A DNA stretch of 64,000 nt from positions 28,535-92,534 of the forward strand of contig NCGG01000009.1 in the NCBI GenBank assembly GCA_002278855.1. The letters are read 5' to 3'. The notes beneath the pieces were generated by a model, which was not told the DNA's origin, searched no databases, and saw only the letters and a program-made list of their open reading frames with translations. The DNA is from Sphingomonadales bacterium 28-55-16. Its GTDB lineage: Bacteria; Pseudomonadota; Alphaproteobacteria; Sphingomonadales; Sphingomonadaceae. Position numbers and translations under genes: made by a program. How positions within the stretch are numbered: position 1 is the first letter of the stretch; each line of letters starts with the position of its first letter. Positions 1 to 8,704 of this stretch are shown here, one piece after another.

Positions 1-519
1 AAATGCACGGCCGCGGTCCTGTAATTGCCAGCTTGTTGGCCGGATCGCTGCCATATTCAACTGCATTTGCGCTTGTTTCGGCGTGCGGCCACCTTTTTTG
101 AGGTTGCAGTGCAAACAAGCCGTCGTCACATTTTCCCAGCTGGTGATGCCGCCTAACCGGCGCGGGACGATATGGTCGAAAGTCAGATTGTCACCTGATC
201 CGCAATATTGGCATTCAAACTTGTCGCGTAAAAACAAGTTAAAGCGCGTGAAGGCGGGATATTCAGAAGGCTTCACATATTGGCGTAGCGCAATGACGGA
301 CGGAATCTTCATGTCCAGATTTGGGCTATGCACATGCCGATCGTAATTGGAAACGATGTCCACCTTGTCGAGGAAAACCGCCTTGATAGCAGTCTGCCAG
401 GGCCATAGGCTAAGCGGATAATAGCTTAACGGTGTATAATCAGCGTTAAGCACCAGCGCGGGGCAATTCTCCGGGTGCCTTGCCCGGCCAGCTGCCTCGA
501 AAGTTCCGGTATGCAACAT
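1..519 (-). CDS. HNH endonuclease family protein, C-terminus cut by window edge
   Basis: The reading frame runs on the minus strand from ATG at 519 and is still open at base 1, so 173 codons are visible and the C-terminus lies outside. The middle holds a zinc-ribbon HNH core: CQYCG, then LTFDHIVPRRLGG, then the second pair CLHCN. This is the usual order of Cys pairs and catalytic His in bacterial HNH nucleases. The N-terminal part (ALVLNADYTPLSYYPLSLW) is typical of the widespread stand-alone HNH proteins of alphaproteobacteria. Such proteins are presumed to cut DNA, but the cellular role is not known to me. It diverges from gluQ. Confidence 0.9.
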   Translation of the reverse strand, partial: MLHTGTFEAAGRARHPENCPALVLNADYTPLSYYPLSLWPWQTAIKAVFLDKVDIVSNYDRHVHSPNLDMKIPSVIALRQYVKPSEYPAFTRFNLFLRDKFECQYCGSGDNLTFDHIVPRRLGGITSWENVTTACLHCNLKKGGRTPKQAQMQLNMAAIRPTSWQLQDRGRAF

Positions 520-723
520 AAGTCGAACCCTACTCCCCTTTTGTCATACATGCTTTAAGCCTATCAGCGTTACAGCATTCTGACAGTTGCCAACCTATTT
601 GCACATATTGTGACGTCAAGGGGTTAAAGGCACCGGATATAGTATAATTGGGGATAATTTTTGGTGCCGCGGGACTTTGTAAATCAATATTTACCCGACA
701 TTTCCGCTCCGAAGGGCAGGGTA

Positions 724-1563
724 GTGACGCGATTTGCTCCGAGTCCCAATGGCCAGTTGCATTTTGGGCACGCCTTTTCTGCACTTTGTGCGCATGATTT
801 TGCGCGGACTTTTGGCGGTGCGTTCCAGCTGCGTATGGAGGATATTGACGGCACGCGCAGCAGACCGGAGCATGTCGAGGCCATCATCGCGGATATCGAT
901 TGGCTTGGGCTCGTGCCTGACGGAGACGTGCAGTTCCAATCGCAGAATATCGACCGTTACGCGGCTGCGCGTGACCGTTTGATTTCGGCGGGCTTGCTTT
1001 ATCGTTGCGGCTGCACGCGAAACGATATTGCCGCAGCTTTAAAGTATAAGTCGGTCCCACATGGTCCCGATGGCCCGCATTATCCCGGAACCTGTCGCGC
1101 CCATCCGTTTAACGGTGATGCCGCATTTTCGTGGCGGCTGGATATGGCAAAGGCGTGCGCTTTGGCGGGGCCGCTAACATGGATGGATTTGGTGGCGGGG
1201 CAGCAATATGCCGACCCTATGGCCTTTGGCGATGTGGTGTTGTGGCGGAAAGACGCGCCTGCATCCTATCATCTTGCTGCAACCGTAGACGATGCCGCCA
1301 ACGGCATTACGCACGTGGTCCGTGGCAAAGATTTATTTGCATATACCGCTGTTCATCGCCTGCTTCAGCATCTCCTTGACCTACCCGAGCCCGTATATTG
1401 GCACCATCCGCTGTTGCTCGACAGCAACGGCGAGAAGTTGGCAAAGAGCAAGGCATCGCCTGCTTTGTCGGTCCGCCGCGCGGCAGGCGAAAATGGGGCT
1501 GAACTTATTGATAATTTGCGTCACGGAACGCTAATGCTTGGAATCTCCTTATCGGATGCCTAG
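724..1563 (+). CDS. gluQ: Glutamyl-Q tRNA(Asp) synthetase
   Basis: This class I aminoacyl-tRNA synthetase paralogue attaches glutamate to the queuosine base of tRNA(Asp) and lacks an anticodon-binding domain. The N-terminus reads TRFAPSPNGQLHFGH, with HFGH as the ATP-binding HIGH variant. A zinc site is visible as CGC, then HYPGTC, and a KMSKS-like EKLAKSK lies near the end. The frame is open back to TTG 661, but a -10-like TATAAT sits at 644-649. I therefore prefer GTG 724, which has a GAAGGGCAGG ribosome-binding region just upstream; this gives 279 aa, close to family size. The start is the only real uncertainty. Confidence 0.9.
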   Translation: MTRFAPSPNGQLHFGHAFSALCAHDFARTFGGAFQLRMEDIDGTRSRPEHVEAIIADIDWLGLVPDGDVQFQSQNIDRYAAARDRLISAGLLYRCGCTRNDIAAALKYKSVPHGPDGPHYPGTCRAHPFNGDAAFSWRLDMAKACALAGPLTWMDLVAGQQYADPMAFGDVVLWRKDAPASYHLAATVDDAANGITHVVRGKDLFAYTAVHRLLQHLLDLPEPVYWHHPLLLDSNGEKLAKSKASPALSVRRAAGENGAELIDNLRHGTLMLGISLSDA

Positions 1564-1607
1564 ATAGGCGCTGCGGGGTATTGGCCCTGGACAAGGACTT
1601 TTTCCTC

Positions 1608-1835
1608 ATGACTATATTGTTGGTTCTCCTCATCATTGGCGCTGCTGGTGCCGTGGCTTTTGCGCTGATCCGCGGGTTGCATGCTTTTGCGAATTTGCGT
1701 CCAGCGGACTTAGATGAAGCTGGTCTGCCTAAGTCGCTGACAGTGCAGAACAAGATGATGTTTGCGCGTGTGAAGTGGCAGGCGATCACCATTGCCCTGC
1801 TTGCGATATTGGTGCTCATTGCTGGATCGCAATAA
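1608..1835 (+). CDS. HIG1-domain twin-transmembrane protein
   Basis: A 75-aa membrane protein with two hydrophobic helices, one from the N-terminus and one at the C-terminus. They are joined by a segment ending QNKMMFARVKWQA, which resembles the conserved core of the HIG1 (hypoxia-induced) domain. In mitochondria HIG1 proteins attach to respiratory supercomplexes; the bacterial function is not established. ATG 1608 is preferred over the in-frame TTG 1581 because AAGGA lies about 10 bases upstream. It sits 44 bases after gluQ and 9 bases before the cobalamin adenosyltransferase, so co-transcription is likely. Confidence 0.75.
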   Translation: MTILLVLLIIGAAGAVAFALIRGLHAFANLRPADLDEAGLPKSLTVQNKMMFARVKWQAITIALLAILVLIAGSQ

Positions 1836-1844
1836 GCCCGTCTC

Positions 1845-2426
1845 ATGGTCAAGCTGAACAAGATTTACACCCGCACAGGTGATGATGGCACGACTGGGTT
1901 GGTCGATGGCTCACGTGTTTCGAAAACCGCGTCACGGCTGCATGCCATTGGCGAAGTGGATGAGACAAACTCCGCGCTTGGCTTGGCGATCCAGTCGCTG
2001 GCTGCCGATGAGGGCGATTCGCCATTGGTTGCGGAGCTGCGGCGTGTTCAAAATGACCTGTTTGACTTGGGCGCTGATATCGCGACGCCGGGGGAGAGCT
2101 TTGAACCCTCGCCGATGGAGTTGCGGATAGTTGCATCACAGGTCGAATGGCTTGAGGCGGCGATTGATAATGCCAATGCGCAACTTCCGCCGCTCACCAG
2201 TTTTATTTTGCCCGGCGGCAGCTTGCCTGCCGCGCACATGCACATGGCGCGTGTCGTAACGCGCCGTGCAGAACGCGCATTGGTTGCGGCATCGCTTGAT
2301 GCGGCGATTAATCCTCAGGCGCTGAATTATCTTAACCGCTTATCAGATTATCTTTTTACATTGTGCAGGTTGATTAACGCGTCGCGTGGCGGCGATATCT
2401 TATGGGTGCCGGGCGCCTCGCGATGA
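1845..2426 (+). CDS. Cob(I)yrinic acid a,c-diamide adenosyltransferase, PduO type
   Basis: This enzyme transfers the adenosyl group of ATP to reduced corrinoid to form adenosylcobalamin. The 193-aa length and the N-terminal motif KIYTRTGDDGTTGL are characteristic of the PduO-type ATP:cob(I)alamin adenosyltransferase fold, a trimeric four-helix bundle. The C-terminal helix NYLNRLSDYLFTLCR with its RLSD motif is also present. It is the last gene of the gluQ-HIG1 group and converges with the secreted protein that ends at 2493. No other cobalamin genes are visible nearby. Confidence 0.93.
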   Translation: MVKLNKIYTRTGDDGTTGLVDGSRVSKTASRLHAIGEVDETNSALGLAIQSLAADEGDSPLVAELRRVQNDLFDLGADIATPGESFEPSPMELRIVASQVEWLEAAIDNANAQLPPLTSFILPGGSLPAAHMHMARVVTRRAERALVAASLDAAINPQALNYLNRLSDYLFTLCRLINASRGGDILWVPGASR

Positions 2427-2492
2427 CGATCGCCCTGAAGGGCACATTTTTTGAACCGCGAGCGCAGTCGGCGGCGCCTTACCTCTGACCTG

Positions 2493-3347
2493 TTACCGTT
2501 TGCGGCCGCATGGGCCAAGCGCATCTACAACGAACTTATAATCGGCTTCGGCCCGCCGCGCGTTCTCGCTGCTGGCAGCTTCGATCCGGTCGGACGGAAG
2601 CGTGGGGGGCAAGCCACATGCGAGGCGATACCATAACAAAGTGAAACGTTGTGGCGCAGTCGCAGAGGCATCGATGACTTCAGCGGTCGATACCGCCCAT
2701 TGCTTTTGCTGGCTCGGTCGGCTGAGCACGGTCAGCGATAAGGGCTGGTCCTTGTCGGTTTTTAGAAATATCTGCGTTTCGCCTTCGCCTAAAACGGTTC
2801 CTGCGCTGTGAAAGGCGCTGCCAACCGATATAATCCGCTGCGGCGCATCTAATTGAACTGCTTCTTTCGTGATGCCACGCACCAGCGCATCATTATTTGG
2901 GCTGAACATCGCCAAAGCGTTTGGGCGCGACAATTGGATCTCACCTGGACGATTGATCACCTGTCGTCCGAACAGGAACATGCGTTGTTTTTTTAACTTG
3001 GGAATGTTCCCCTTCGCGTCCTTTGGGATATCAAGAAGAAACCTGACGCGCGGGGTGGTCCCGCCATCACCACGAATCAGCGCCATGACGTCAACGTCGA
3101 CGAGCACACGCTGGAGTGTCAAAGGTACACCGATAGCTTGTGCAGCTGAAATTTTTGTAACGTTACGCACGGTTCCGTCGATGATCAGAGGGGATATCAC
3201 TACCAAATCGGCAATATCTGCATAGCTTGCCTGCTCGGCTTCAATGGCAACGGTAGCTGGGACTGCGACAGTCTTCTGGGCTGATGCCGAAACGCCAAGC
3301 CCCAGAAAAATAAAGCCCAAAGCTATTCTTACGTGCATTTGTCGCAT
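2493..3347 (-). CDS. Conserved secreted protein of unknown function
   Basis: A 284-aa protein with a clear signal peptide (hydrophobic residues about 6-20, cleavage near SASAQ). The rest is soluble and I recognise no enzymatic motif; it contains LVVISPLIIDGTVRNV and a late Cys pair (residues near LACGLPP and GPCGRKR). The composition fits a periplasmic or envelope protein. It stands alone on the minus strand, divergent from tonB. Function unknown. Confidence 0.75.
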   Translation of the reverse strand: MRQMHVRIALGFIFLGLGVSASAQKTVAVPATVAIEAEQASYADIADLVVISPLIIDGTVRNVTKISAAQAIGVPLTLQRVLVDVDVMALIRGDGGTTPRVRFLLDIPKDAKGNIPKLKKQRMFLFGRQVINRPGEIQLSRPNALAMFSPNNDALVRGITKEAVQLDAPQRIISVGSAFHSAGTVLGEGETQIFLKTDKDQPLSLTVLSRPSQQKQWAVSTAEVIDASATAPQRFTLLWYRLACGLPPTLPSDRIEAASSENARRAEADYKFVVDALGPCGRKR

Positions 3348-3602
3348 TAAACTTCCCTTTGTTCAGTCATCTTTTGACGGCGTTTCTAGCTGTACCATAT
3401 TGTAGCATAAAGCCGTTATGTCGATGAATTGCAGATGAATCGCAGAATCCGGATTGCTTGGCATGATAGGGTTGGCTAATGCACCGTGGAATCGAGCAAA
3501 AAAAAAGACAGAATTCGATATCGCGGGGGTACGTCGGGCGCATGTGCAAGCATGCGTCTTCGTTGTACTATATTGATTTGAAGGTAGGAGAGTTGTTTCC
3601 GC

Positions 3603-4250
3603 ATGGCATATGCTGATCAAGATGGGATGAGCACGAACCGTTTGGTTTCTGTCGTCATTGTACTCCTTCTTCACGCCTTCCTGGGTTATGCCTTGGTGAC
3701 TGGCCTCGCATATGATGCGGTCATCGCCATCAAGGAAAAAATGACCGTGGTCGACGTGAAAGAAGAAGAACCACCCGAAGAAGAAGAGCCACCACCCGAG
3801 CCTGAAAAGCAGATCGAACCACCAGTGGTTTCGCCTCCGCCTTTGGTGCAGACGGTTTCGCCGCCGCCAACAATTCGTACAGTCGATACGCCGCCACCTG
3901 CGGCACCGGTTGTTCCGACTGCGGCGCCGCCAGCGCCACCACCACCTCCAGCAGGTCCTACTGCTGAGGCGAAGCCACGCGGTAATCCAGGTAACTGGGC
4001 AAACACGAACGATTATCCATCGCGTGCTCTGCAGCAGGAGCGTGAGGGTACGACTGGTTTCCGCGTCACCATCGGCACGGACGGTCGCGTCATTGACTGC
4101 GTTGTTACCCAATCAAGTGGTCATGACGATCTCGATGCCGCAACCTGCACCAATGTTAAGCGCCGTGCGCGCTTTACACCTGCCGTGCGGAACGGCGAAC
4201 CCGTTCAAGGTTCCTATTCGAACCGTGTGCGGTGGCAGATACCGAAATAA
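3603..4250 (+). CDS. tonB: Energy transducer TonB
   Basis: A 215-aa inner-membrane protein that carries energy from ExbB/ExbD to outer-membrane TonB-dependent receptors. It shows the family order: one N-terminal membrane helix (about residues 14-36) with the S16-x7-H24 face, an acidic then proline-rich periplasmic stretch (about 57-120; EEEEPPPEPEK and many PP pairs), and a C-terminal TonB fold containing TTGFRVTIGTDGRV and ending RVRWQIPK. AGGAG lies 12 bases before ATG 3603. It heads tonB-exbB-exbD-exbD, with a terminator-like hairpin directly after it. Confidence 0.95.
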   Translation: MAYADQDGMSTNRLVSVVIVLLLHAFLGYALVTGLAYDAVIAIKEKMTVVDVKEEEPPEEEEPPPEPEKQIEPPVVSPPPLVQTVSPPPTIRTVDTPPPAAPVVPTAAPPAPPPPPAGPTAEAKPRGNPGNWANTNDYPSRALQQEREGTTGFRVTIGTDGRVIDCVVTQSSGHDDLDAATCTNVKRRARFTPAVRNGEPVQGSYSNRVRWQIPK

Positions 4251-4256
4251 TTTTGT

Positions 4257-4296
4257 GGCCCGGTATAGGGGGCAGCCTTGGCGCCGGGTCTTTTTT
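4257..4296 (+). terminator. Terminator-like hairpin between tonB and exbB
   Basis: A 7-bp stem (GGCCCGG at 4257-4263 with CCGGGTC at 4284-4290, one G-U pair) is followed at once by six T. It sits 7 bases after the tonB stop and 34 bases before exbB. It probably reduces rather than abolishes read-through, which would set the tonB to exbB ratio. Confidence 0.7.
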
Positions 4297-4330
4297 GCTA
4301 GCAAGTAGTATTTTTTGAGAGGTAGTTAAA

Positions 4331-5089
4331 ATGTCGATTTTGTTTTTGACCGCGGCTGGTGCCGCACCTGAGGCCGCCGCACAATTCGGCCTCATTCCTG
4401 CACTTAAAGAAGGCGGCCCGATCTCCATCGCGATTTTCTCGGTGATGGTTATCATGTCGGTTTTCTCATTCTACATCATGTTCACAAAGTTGTTTGAACA
4501 GCAGAAGGTGTTGAATCAGTATAAGCAAGTACGCGCACAATTTTGGCGTGCAGCCTCGCTTGAAGAAGGTGCAGCGAAGCTCGACAAGAACAGCGCATAT
4601 CGCCAAGTTGTCGACGACGGTATTGCAGCAAAAAAGCAGCACGCTCTTTTGACTGACCCAATCGAAGCACATGACTGGTTGCACGGCGCGATGTCGCGTT
4701 CGGAAGAGGCCATCAACAACAAGCTCTCCACGGGTCTGCCTTTCCTCGCCACCGTTGGTGCAACTGCACCATTTGTTGGTCTGCTCGGTACGGTTATCGG
4801 GATTTACTCGGCACTGATTAAAATCGGTATCGCAGGTCAAGCGGACATCGGTAAGATTGCTGGTCCAGTGGGTGAAGCATTGATCATGACCGCAATTGGT
4901 CTGTTCGTTGCTGTTCCTGCCGTTCTTGCATACAACTGGCTTCAGGCGCGTAACAAGACAATCGCACGTAGCTTGTCTACTTTCTCGAACGATGTGCTTG
5001 GTTACATCTCGTCGGGTGGTAACTTGAAGCCAGCGGTGACTGCAGCAGCAGCACCAAGCAAGCCAGCTCCTGCCGCAGTAAAGAAGTAA
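4331..5089 (+). CDS. exbB: ExbB/TolQ/MotA-type proton channel protein
   Basis: A 252-aa inner-membrane protein that forms the pentameric proton channel driving TonB with ExbD. Membrane segments lie at about residues 28-50, 136-160 and 180-202. The family signature is visible in TVGATAPFVGLLGTVIGI and in GPVGEALIMTAIGLFVAVPAV. The C-terminus is a short Ala/Pro/Lys-rich tail. GAGAGG lies upstream of ATG 4331. It is followed by a structured 92-base gap and then two exbD paralogues. Confidence 0.95.
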   Translation: MSILFLTAAGAAPEAAAQFGLIPALKEGGPISIAIFSVMVIMSVFSFYIMFTKLFEQQKVLNQYKQVRAQFWRAASLEEGAAKLDKNSAYRQVVDDGIAAKKQHALLTDPIEAHDWLHGAMSRSEEAINNKLSTGLPFLATVGATAPFVGLLGTVIGIYSALIKIGIAGQADIGKIAGPVGEALIMTAIGLFVAVPAVLAYNWLQARNKTIARSLSTFSNDVLGYISSGGNLKPAVTAAAAPSKPAPAAVKK

Positions 5090-5162
5090 GATTGGGTGAG
5101 GGCTACGTTTCGGCGTAGCCCATCCGCCAGCATAATGCTGGCGCTCGATTTTGACCCAATTT
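5089..5162 (+). other. Predicted three-way-junction RNA structure in the exbB-exbD gap
   Basis: An outer stem pairs ATTGGGT (5091-5097) with ACCCAAT (5154-5160), extendable by a G-U and an A-U pair. It encloses two perfect hairpins: GGGCTACG/CGTAGCCC (5100-5121, 6-nt loop) and CGCCAGCA/TGCTGGCG (5125-5143, 3-nt loop). No T-run follows. Possible roles are transcript stabilisation, a processing site or attenuation. The pairing is seen in the sequence; the function is inferred. Confidence 0.55.
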
Positions 5163-5181
5163 AGTTAGAGAGGATTGGCCA

Positions 5182-5727
5182 ATGGCAATCAGTTCAGGAG
5201 GCGACGGCGGTGGTTTTACGCCGATGTCTGACATCAACACGACGCCGCTCGTAGACGTCATGCTGGTGCTCCTCATCGTGTTCCTCATTGCAATTCCAGT
5301 TTCGATCCAATCAGTGAAAATGGATATTCCGGTTATCAAGTTTGAGCCAACCAAGGCAAAGCGTGAAAACGTTCTGTTGTCGGTGACTACAACTGATGCA
5401 GCCGGACGTGATCCAGGTGACCCAGCATATGAAGGTGCAAACCCAGGTGGTGAGTGCCGTATTTACTGGAATGTCACGCCGGTCGATTCGACTGAACTGG
5501 TGGATCGTGCTGCAAAGCATTTGAAGGCTGAGTTTGAAAAGCTGGGTGGCCCAGAGGCTGCTGCTGCCGGACTGATCGAGCCTGATATGCTTCCAGAGGC
5601 GCATATTCGTGGTGACATCAATACGCCCTATCGTTGTATCGGTGGTGCAATTTACACCATGCAAATGGCTGGTTTCGCGCGCGTTGGCTTCATTTCGTCG
5701 CCATTCGAAAACGCGAACGTTCAGTAA
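5182..5727 (+). CDS. exbD: ExbD/TolR family protein (first copy)
   Basis: A 181-aa single-span inner-membrane partner of ExbB. The N-terminal membrane helix carries the proton-relay Asp in NTTPLVDVMLVLLIVF, and the rest is periplasmic. It is longer than the second copy by an insert (about residues 60-95) and has two periplasmic cysteines, in GECRIYWN and YRCIGGAIYT, that could form a disulfide; the second copy has none. AGAGAGGA lies before ATG 5182. Paired exbD genes are common in sphingomonad and xanthomonad TonB operons. Confidence 0.93.
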   Translation: MAISSGGDGGGFTPMSDINTTPLVDVMLVLLIVFLIAIPVSIQSVKMDIPVIKFEPTKAKRENVLLSVTTTDAAGRDPGDPAYEGANPGGECRIYWNVTPVDSTELVDRAAKHLKAEFEKLGGPEAAAAGLIEPDMLPEAHIRGDINTPYRCIGGAIYTMQMAGFARVGFISSPFENANVQ

Positions 5728-5748
5728 GCAATTTAAGGAACAAACATC

Positions 5749-6204
5749 ATGGCAATGAGTGGCGGTAAAGATGATGGCCAGCCGATGATGGAAATGAACA
5801 CGACGCCGTTGATCGACGTCATGCTCGTTCTCCTCATCATGCTGATGATCACCATCCCCCCGGTTTCGCACGCCGTAAACATCGACCTTCCGGTCAATGA
5901 CCCTAACGCGCCTCCACCGGTAGATCCGATTGATCCTGTTATTAACAAGATCATCATTCTTCCGGATAGCACCATTCAATGGAACGGCACATCTGTGACG
6001 TTGCAGCAGATGGAGCAATATCTGGTGCGCACCAAGTCAATGAGCCCTGAGCCAGAACTTCAGTTCCAGCCAGCGCCAACGGCGCCTTATGACACCGTTG
6101 ATAAAGCATTGGTTTCGGTGAAGCGCAGCGGCATTACGAAGTTTGGTTTTGTCGGAAACGAACAATATCGCGTCTTCGGTAAGGCTTCGCGTGAGGGACG
6201 TTAG
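5749..6204 (+). CDS. exbD: ExbD/TolR family protein (second copy)
   Basis: A 151-aa paralogue of the preceding gene, starting 21 bases after its stop. The membrane helix again carries the Asp, in NTTPLIDVMLVLLIMLM. The periplasmic domain ends with the usual region KFGFVGNEQY. It is the last gene of the tonB cluster and is closed by a strong terminator. The two ExbD copies probably form a heterodimer or serve different TonB partners; that is inference. Confidence 0.93.
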   Translation: MAMSGGKDDGQPMMEMNTTPLIDVMLVLLIMLMITIPPVSHAVNIDLPVNDPNAPPPVDPIDPVINKIIILPDSTIQWNGTSVTLQQMEQYLVRTKSMSPEPELQFQPAPTAPYDTVDKALVSVKRSGITKFGFVGNEQYRVFGKASREGR

Positions 6205-6226
6205 TCTCTAACGCTTTAAACTGATC

Positions 6227-6260
6227 AAAAAAGGCGGTGCAGAAATGCGCCGCCTTTTTT
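6227..6260 (+). terminator. Rho-independent terminator after the second exbD
   Basis: AAAAAAGGCG (6227-6236) pairs with CGCCTTTTTT (6251-6260), giving a 10-bp stem whose 3' arm ends in six T. It lies 22 bases after the stop of the tonB operon. Confidence 0.88.
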
Positions 6261-6402
6261 GTATGAACTGAACGTCCGTGGGGTTATGCCCCCAGCCAGA
6301 GCGGCTGATAGGTTGCTACGGGGATTTGAACCGCCAAATTCTAAATGATCGCTGTGGTGGCCAAAACACCAAGGCATGCCCGATTGCGGCTATCCCCGAA
6401 TG

Positions 6403-7713
6403 CTATTTTCCGTGTGTTAAGCGCATCATCAATATGGCCGCGCGTTTGGCCTGCCGTTTGATGCTCGCAAGGTCTACCGTTTCGCCTGGCGCATGATCGC
6501 CCCGGCTGAAAGCGCCAAGACCCACAAGACCGTCAACATCGTTGGCAACGAAACTGATGTCCCCTGCACCGCGCTTCAACGGATCTAGTGGCGCTTGTTC
6601 AGCAAGCCCGAGATCGCGGTTCACAACATTCAAGTGCGCGAGCAACGCTTTGTTGCCGTCCGTTGGCGCCATCGCGGGATAACCGCCTGGGTCAAATGTG
6701 ATTTTAGCGGTGGTTTTGGGTGCTGATGCCGAGACAATGCTGATCATTTTTTCGCGGACGCGGGCGCTCTGATCTTCCGATAATGTACGAAAATCGCCGC
6801 GCGCGAGCGCAATGCCGGGAATGATATTCGTCTTTCCCTTTGCGCTGATACGCACGCCGTCAGTATCCAAGCTTGCCTCTTGCCCAGCCGCCACAAGGCC
6901 AACGTTAAATGTCAGGTTGGGCTCGGGCAATTCCGTGCGGAAGCGATGCAGAATGCGGGCTAATTCAAATGCCGCGCCATCGCCATAAGTGCTATCGAAT
7001 ATCAACGAGCTATGTCCAGTGATGCCCGATACCTCCAATTTCCAGCTGTTCGATGACCGACGGGAAATGACGCCCATATCCTTGCCGTTCTCAATTGACA
7101 GCCCTTCGAAATCCAGTGCGACATCGGCGGTCTTGCCGGCAGCAATCAATGGTGCACGGGTAACTTGAATTGGGTCGCCCGAATCTTCTTCATCGCCGGT
7201 CATATGGATTTCGATCGCAGCGTCTTTCAACGTGCCCGCTGCCTTCATGGCGCGAAGCGCCGACACAATGACGACCATGCCACCCTTGTCATCACCTGCG
7301 CCGGGGCCCACTGCTTCATCACCCTTGCGGACGAATGTCTGAAATGGGCTGTCTGCTTCAAACACAGTATCGAGATGGGCAATCAGGAGCAATTTCTTGG
7401 TGCCCTTCTTACCGGGCTTTGTCGCGATTAGATGGCCAGCGCGTCCAGCCTTAGCCATGTCGATCCAGTCAACGTGGAAACCCAGAGGTTCCAATTCAGC
7501 CCGCATCATGTCGCCGACCGTCTTCACGCCAGCAAAATTCATCGTACCCGAATTCTGGTTGACCAGCCGCTCCAACAAGGCAACCGACCGCTCATATTCG
7601 GCGTCTATGGTTGCGACGATTTTGGTCTCGGGTGTAGATAATTGCGCATGTGCCGCAGGCGAAAGGGCGATACAGGCGACGCTGCTGCACAGCATCAGAG
7701 TGCGGAATTTCAT
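6403..7713 (-). CDS. Secreted M20-family metallopeptidase (glutamate carboxypeptidase-like)
   Basis: A 436-aa zinc exopeptidase with a signal peptide (residues 1-23, ending AAHAQ), so it is periplasmic or secreted. Metal-binding motifs of the M20 family are visible: LIAHLDTVF, GAGDDKGGM, MTGDEEDSGDP and, near the C-terminus, GAGDISFV. A dimerisation domain separates the two halves of the catalytic domain. The closest described group is the carboxypeptidase G2/M20 type, which removes C-terminal residues from small peptides or folates; the substrate cannot be told from sequence. It lies 74 bases downstream of blh on the same strand, so read-through from the rhodopsin operon is possible. Confidence 0.9.
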   Translation of the reverse strand: MKFRTLMLCSSVACIALSPAAHAQLSTPETKIVATIDAEYERSVALLERLVNQNSGTMNFAGVKTVGDMMRAELEPLGFHVDWIDMAKAGRAGHLIATKPGKKGTKKLLLIAHLDTVFEADSPFQTFVRKGDEAVGPGAGDDKGGMVVIVSALRAMKAAGTLKDAAIEIHMTGDEEDSGDPIQVTRAPLIAAGKTADVALDFEGLSIENGKDMGVISRRSSNSWKLEVSGITGHSSLIFDSTYGDGAAFELARILHRFRTELPEPNLTFNVGLVAAGQEASLDTDGVRISAKGKTNIIPGIALARGDFRTLSEDQSARVREKMISIVSASAPKTTAKITFDPGGYPAMAPTDGNKALLAHLNVVNRDLGLAEQAPLDPLKRGAGDISFVANDVDGLVGLGAFSRGDHAPGETVDLASIKRQAKRAAILMMRLTHGK

Positions 7714-7787
7714 AGCATACTCCCGATTAAGACAGCGATGATGTGCCGCGCTTTGGTCCGTGAGGCAAGCGCATTGAATAGGGCGGG

Positions 7788-8696
7788 TTAAGCCCGCTGC
7801 TTATCCGACAATAAATATTCCAGAATGAAATGCGGCGCCGTTAGCGTCGATATCAGAATGAAGGCTGACCGGACGACTCCCATGTCTGCCGGAACATCGC
7901 CCTGATATAAGAACATCACTACACCTATCCCAAGTGACAATGCCGATACTGCCGCAATGATTACTGCCTTTTTAAAAGGCGAAAGCGCGCCTGTCTCGCG
8001 CAAGGCGTCTGCCATATGGCGGGGTGAATGCAGCCCGCAGAAGAAAACCGCAAATGCAACGAGTGGCGGCAGCAACAGCGCTGCAATGACGCACGCAAGC
8101 ACCTCAAGTGCACTTTGCTTATCATTATGACTGAACGCCCAATATGCGAAGACCAAGCTTCCCAATGCGGCTGGAACCGAAGCTGCGCCGAGTATGGCGG
8201 CGATTACCACACCATTTTGGCTACCCGTCAACGCCGCAAATATCATGGCGACATCATTTGGGCTTGCAAGCGCGGGCAGCGCAACCAAAGCCCACCCGAC
8301 CATCATAGCCAAAAACGGGTCAACTCCGCCACGCCAGTCACGGCTGAAATGCACGATAGAGATGAGAAGAAAAGAAATGAGCGCCAGCTCAGGAAGCACA
8401 ACCCATAAAAGCACCATGGCCGCCGCGCATATAAGATAGCTGCCAATGATCTTGGCCTTACCAGCCATGCCCTTTTGTCCGAAATGGGCCGCGGCTATTT
8501 CAACGTCGAGCGTTCCGTGCGGGATGCCTGCAAGGACGATTGCCAAGGCAGCCAGCATATTGACATGCGTGCCACCCATGACGCCCCAAAAGCGATCAAC
8601 GATAACGAGCAGCAGAGTAACTAATGGTAAAGCAAACAGGCGCAACATTTTTGAGAATGTTGCGCCTGCATAATGCGAGTATGAAATTGTATTCAT
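7788..8696 (-). CDS. blh: Brp/Blh-family beta-carotene 15,15'-dioxygenase
   Basis: An integral membrane enzyme that splits beta-carotene into two retinal molecules, supplying the chromophore for the neighbouring rhodopsin. The iron-binding histidines of the family are all visible, in order: AGIPHGTLD, SIVHFSRDW, CGLHSPRH and TAPHFILEY. The rest is about eight hydrophobic helices. The frame is open up to 8759, which would overlap the end of the rhodopsin gene. I prefer ATG 8696 (302 aa), 40 bases after the rhodopsin stop, but no strong ribosome-binding site decides it. Rhodopsin-blh pairs are a standard phototrophy cassette. Confidence 0.93.
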   Translation of the reverse strand: MNTISYSHYAGATFSKMLRLFALPLVTLLLVIVDRFWGVMGGTHVNMLAALAIVLAGIPHGTLDVEIAAAHFGQKGMAGKAKIIGSYLICAAAMVLLWVVLPELALISFLLISIVHFSRDWRGGVDPFLAMMVGWALVALPALASPNDVAMIFAALTGSQNGVVIAAILGAASVPAALGSLVFAYWAFSHNDKQSALEVLACVIAALLLPPLVAFAVFFCGLHSPRHMADALRETGALSPFKKAVIIAAVSALSLGIGVVMFLYQGDVPADMGVVRSAFILISTLTAPHFILEYLLSDKQRA

Positions 8697-8704
8697 ATAG
8701 GAAT

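Noticed and set aside
2431..2452. Hairpin GCCCTGAAGGGC followed by T6 after the cobalamin adenosyltransferase
   Set aside because: The stem is only 4-5 bp with almost no loop and the T-run starts 4 bases after the stem; too weak to call a terminator.
3363..4112. A 249-codon minus-strand frame opposite tonB
   Set aside because: It is the complement of the proline-rich TonB coding region, has no family resemblance, and tonB has a good start and ribosome-binding site.
6320..6397. tRNA-like signal on the minus strand (GGTTCAAATCCCC, with GGGGAT/ATCCCC ends)
   Set aside because: The would-be acceptor and T arms overlap, the T-stem has mismatches, and no anticodon arm can be built; chance resemblance.
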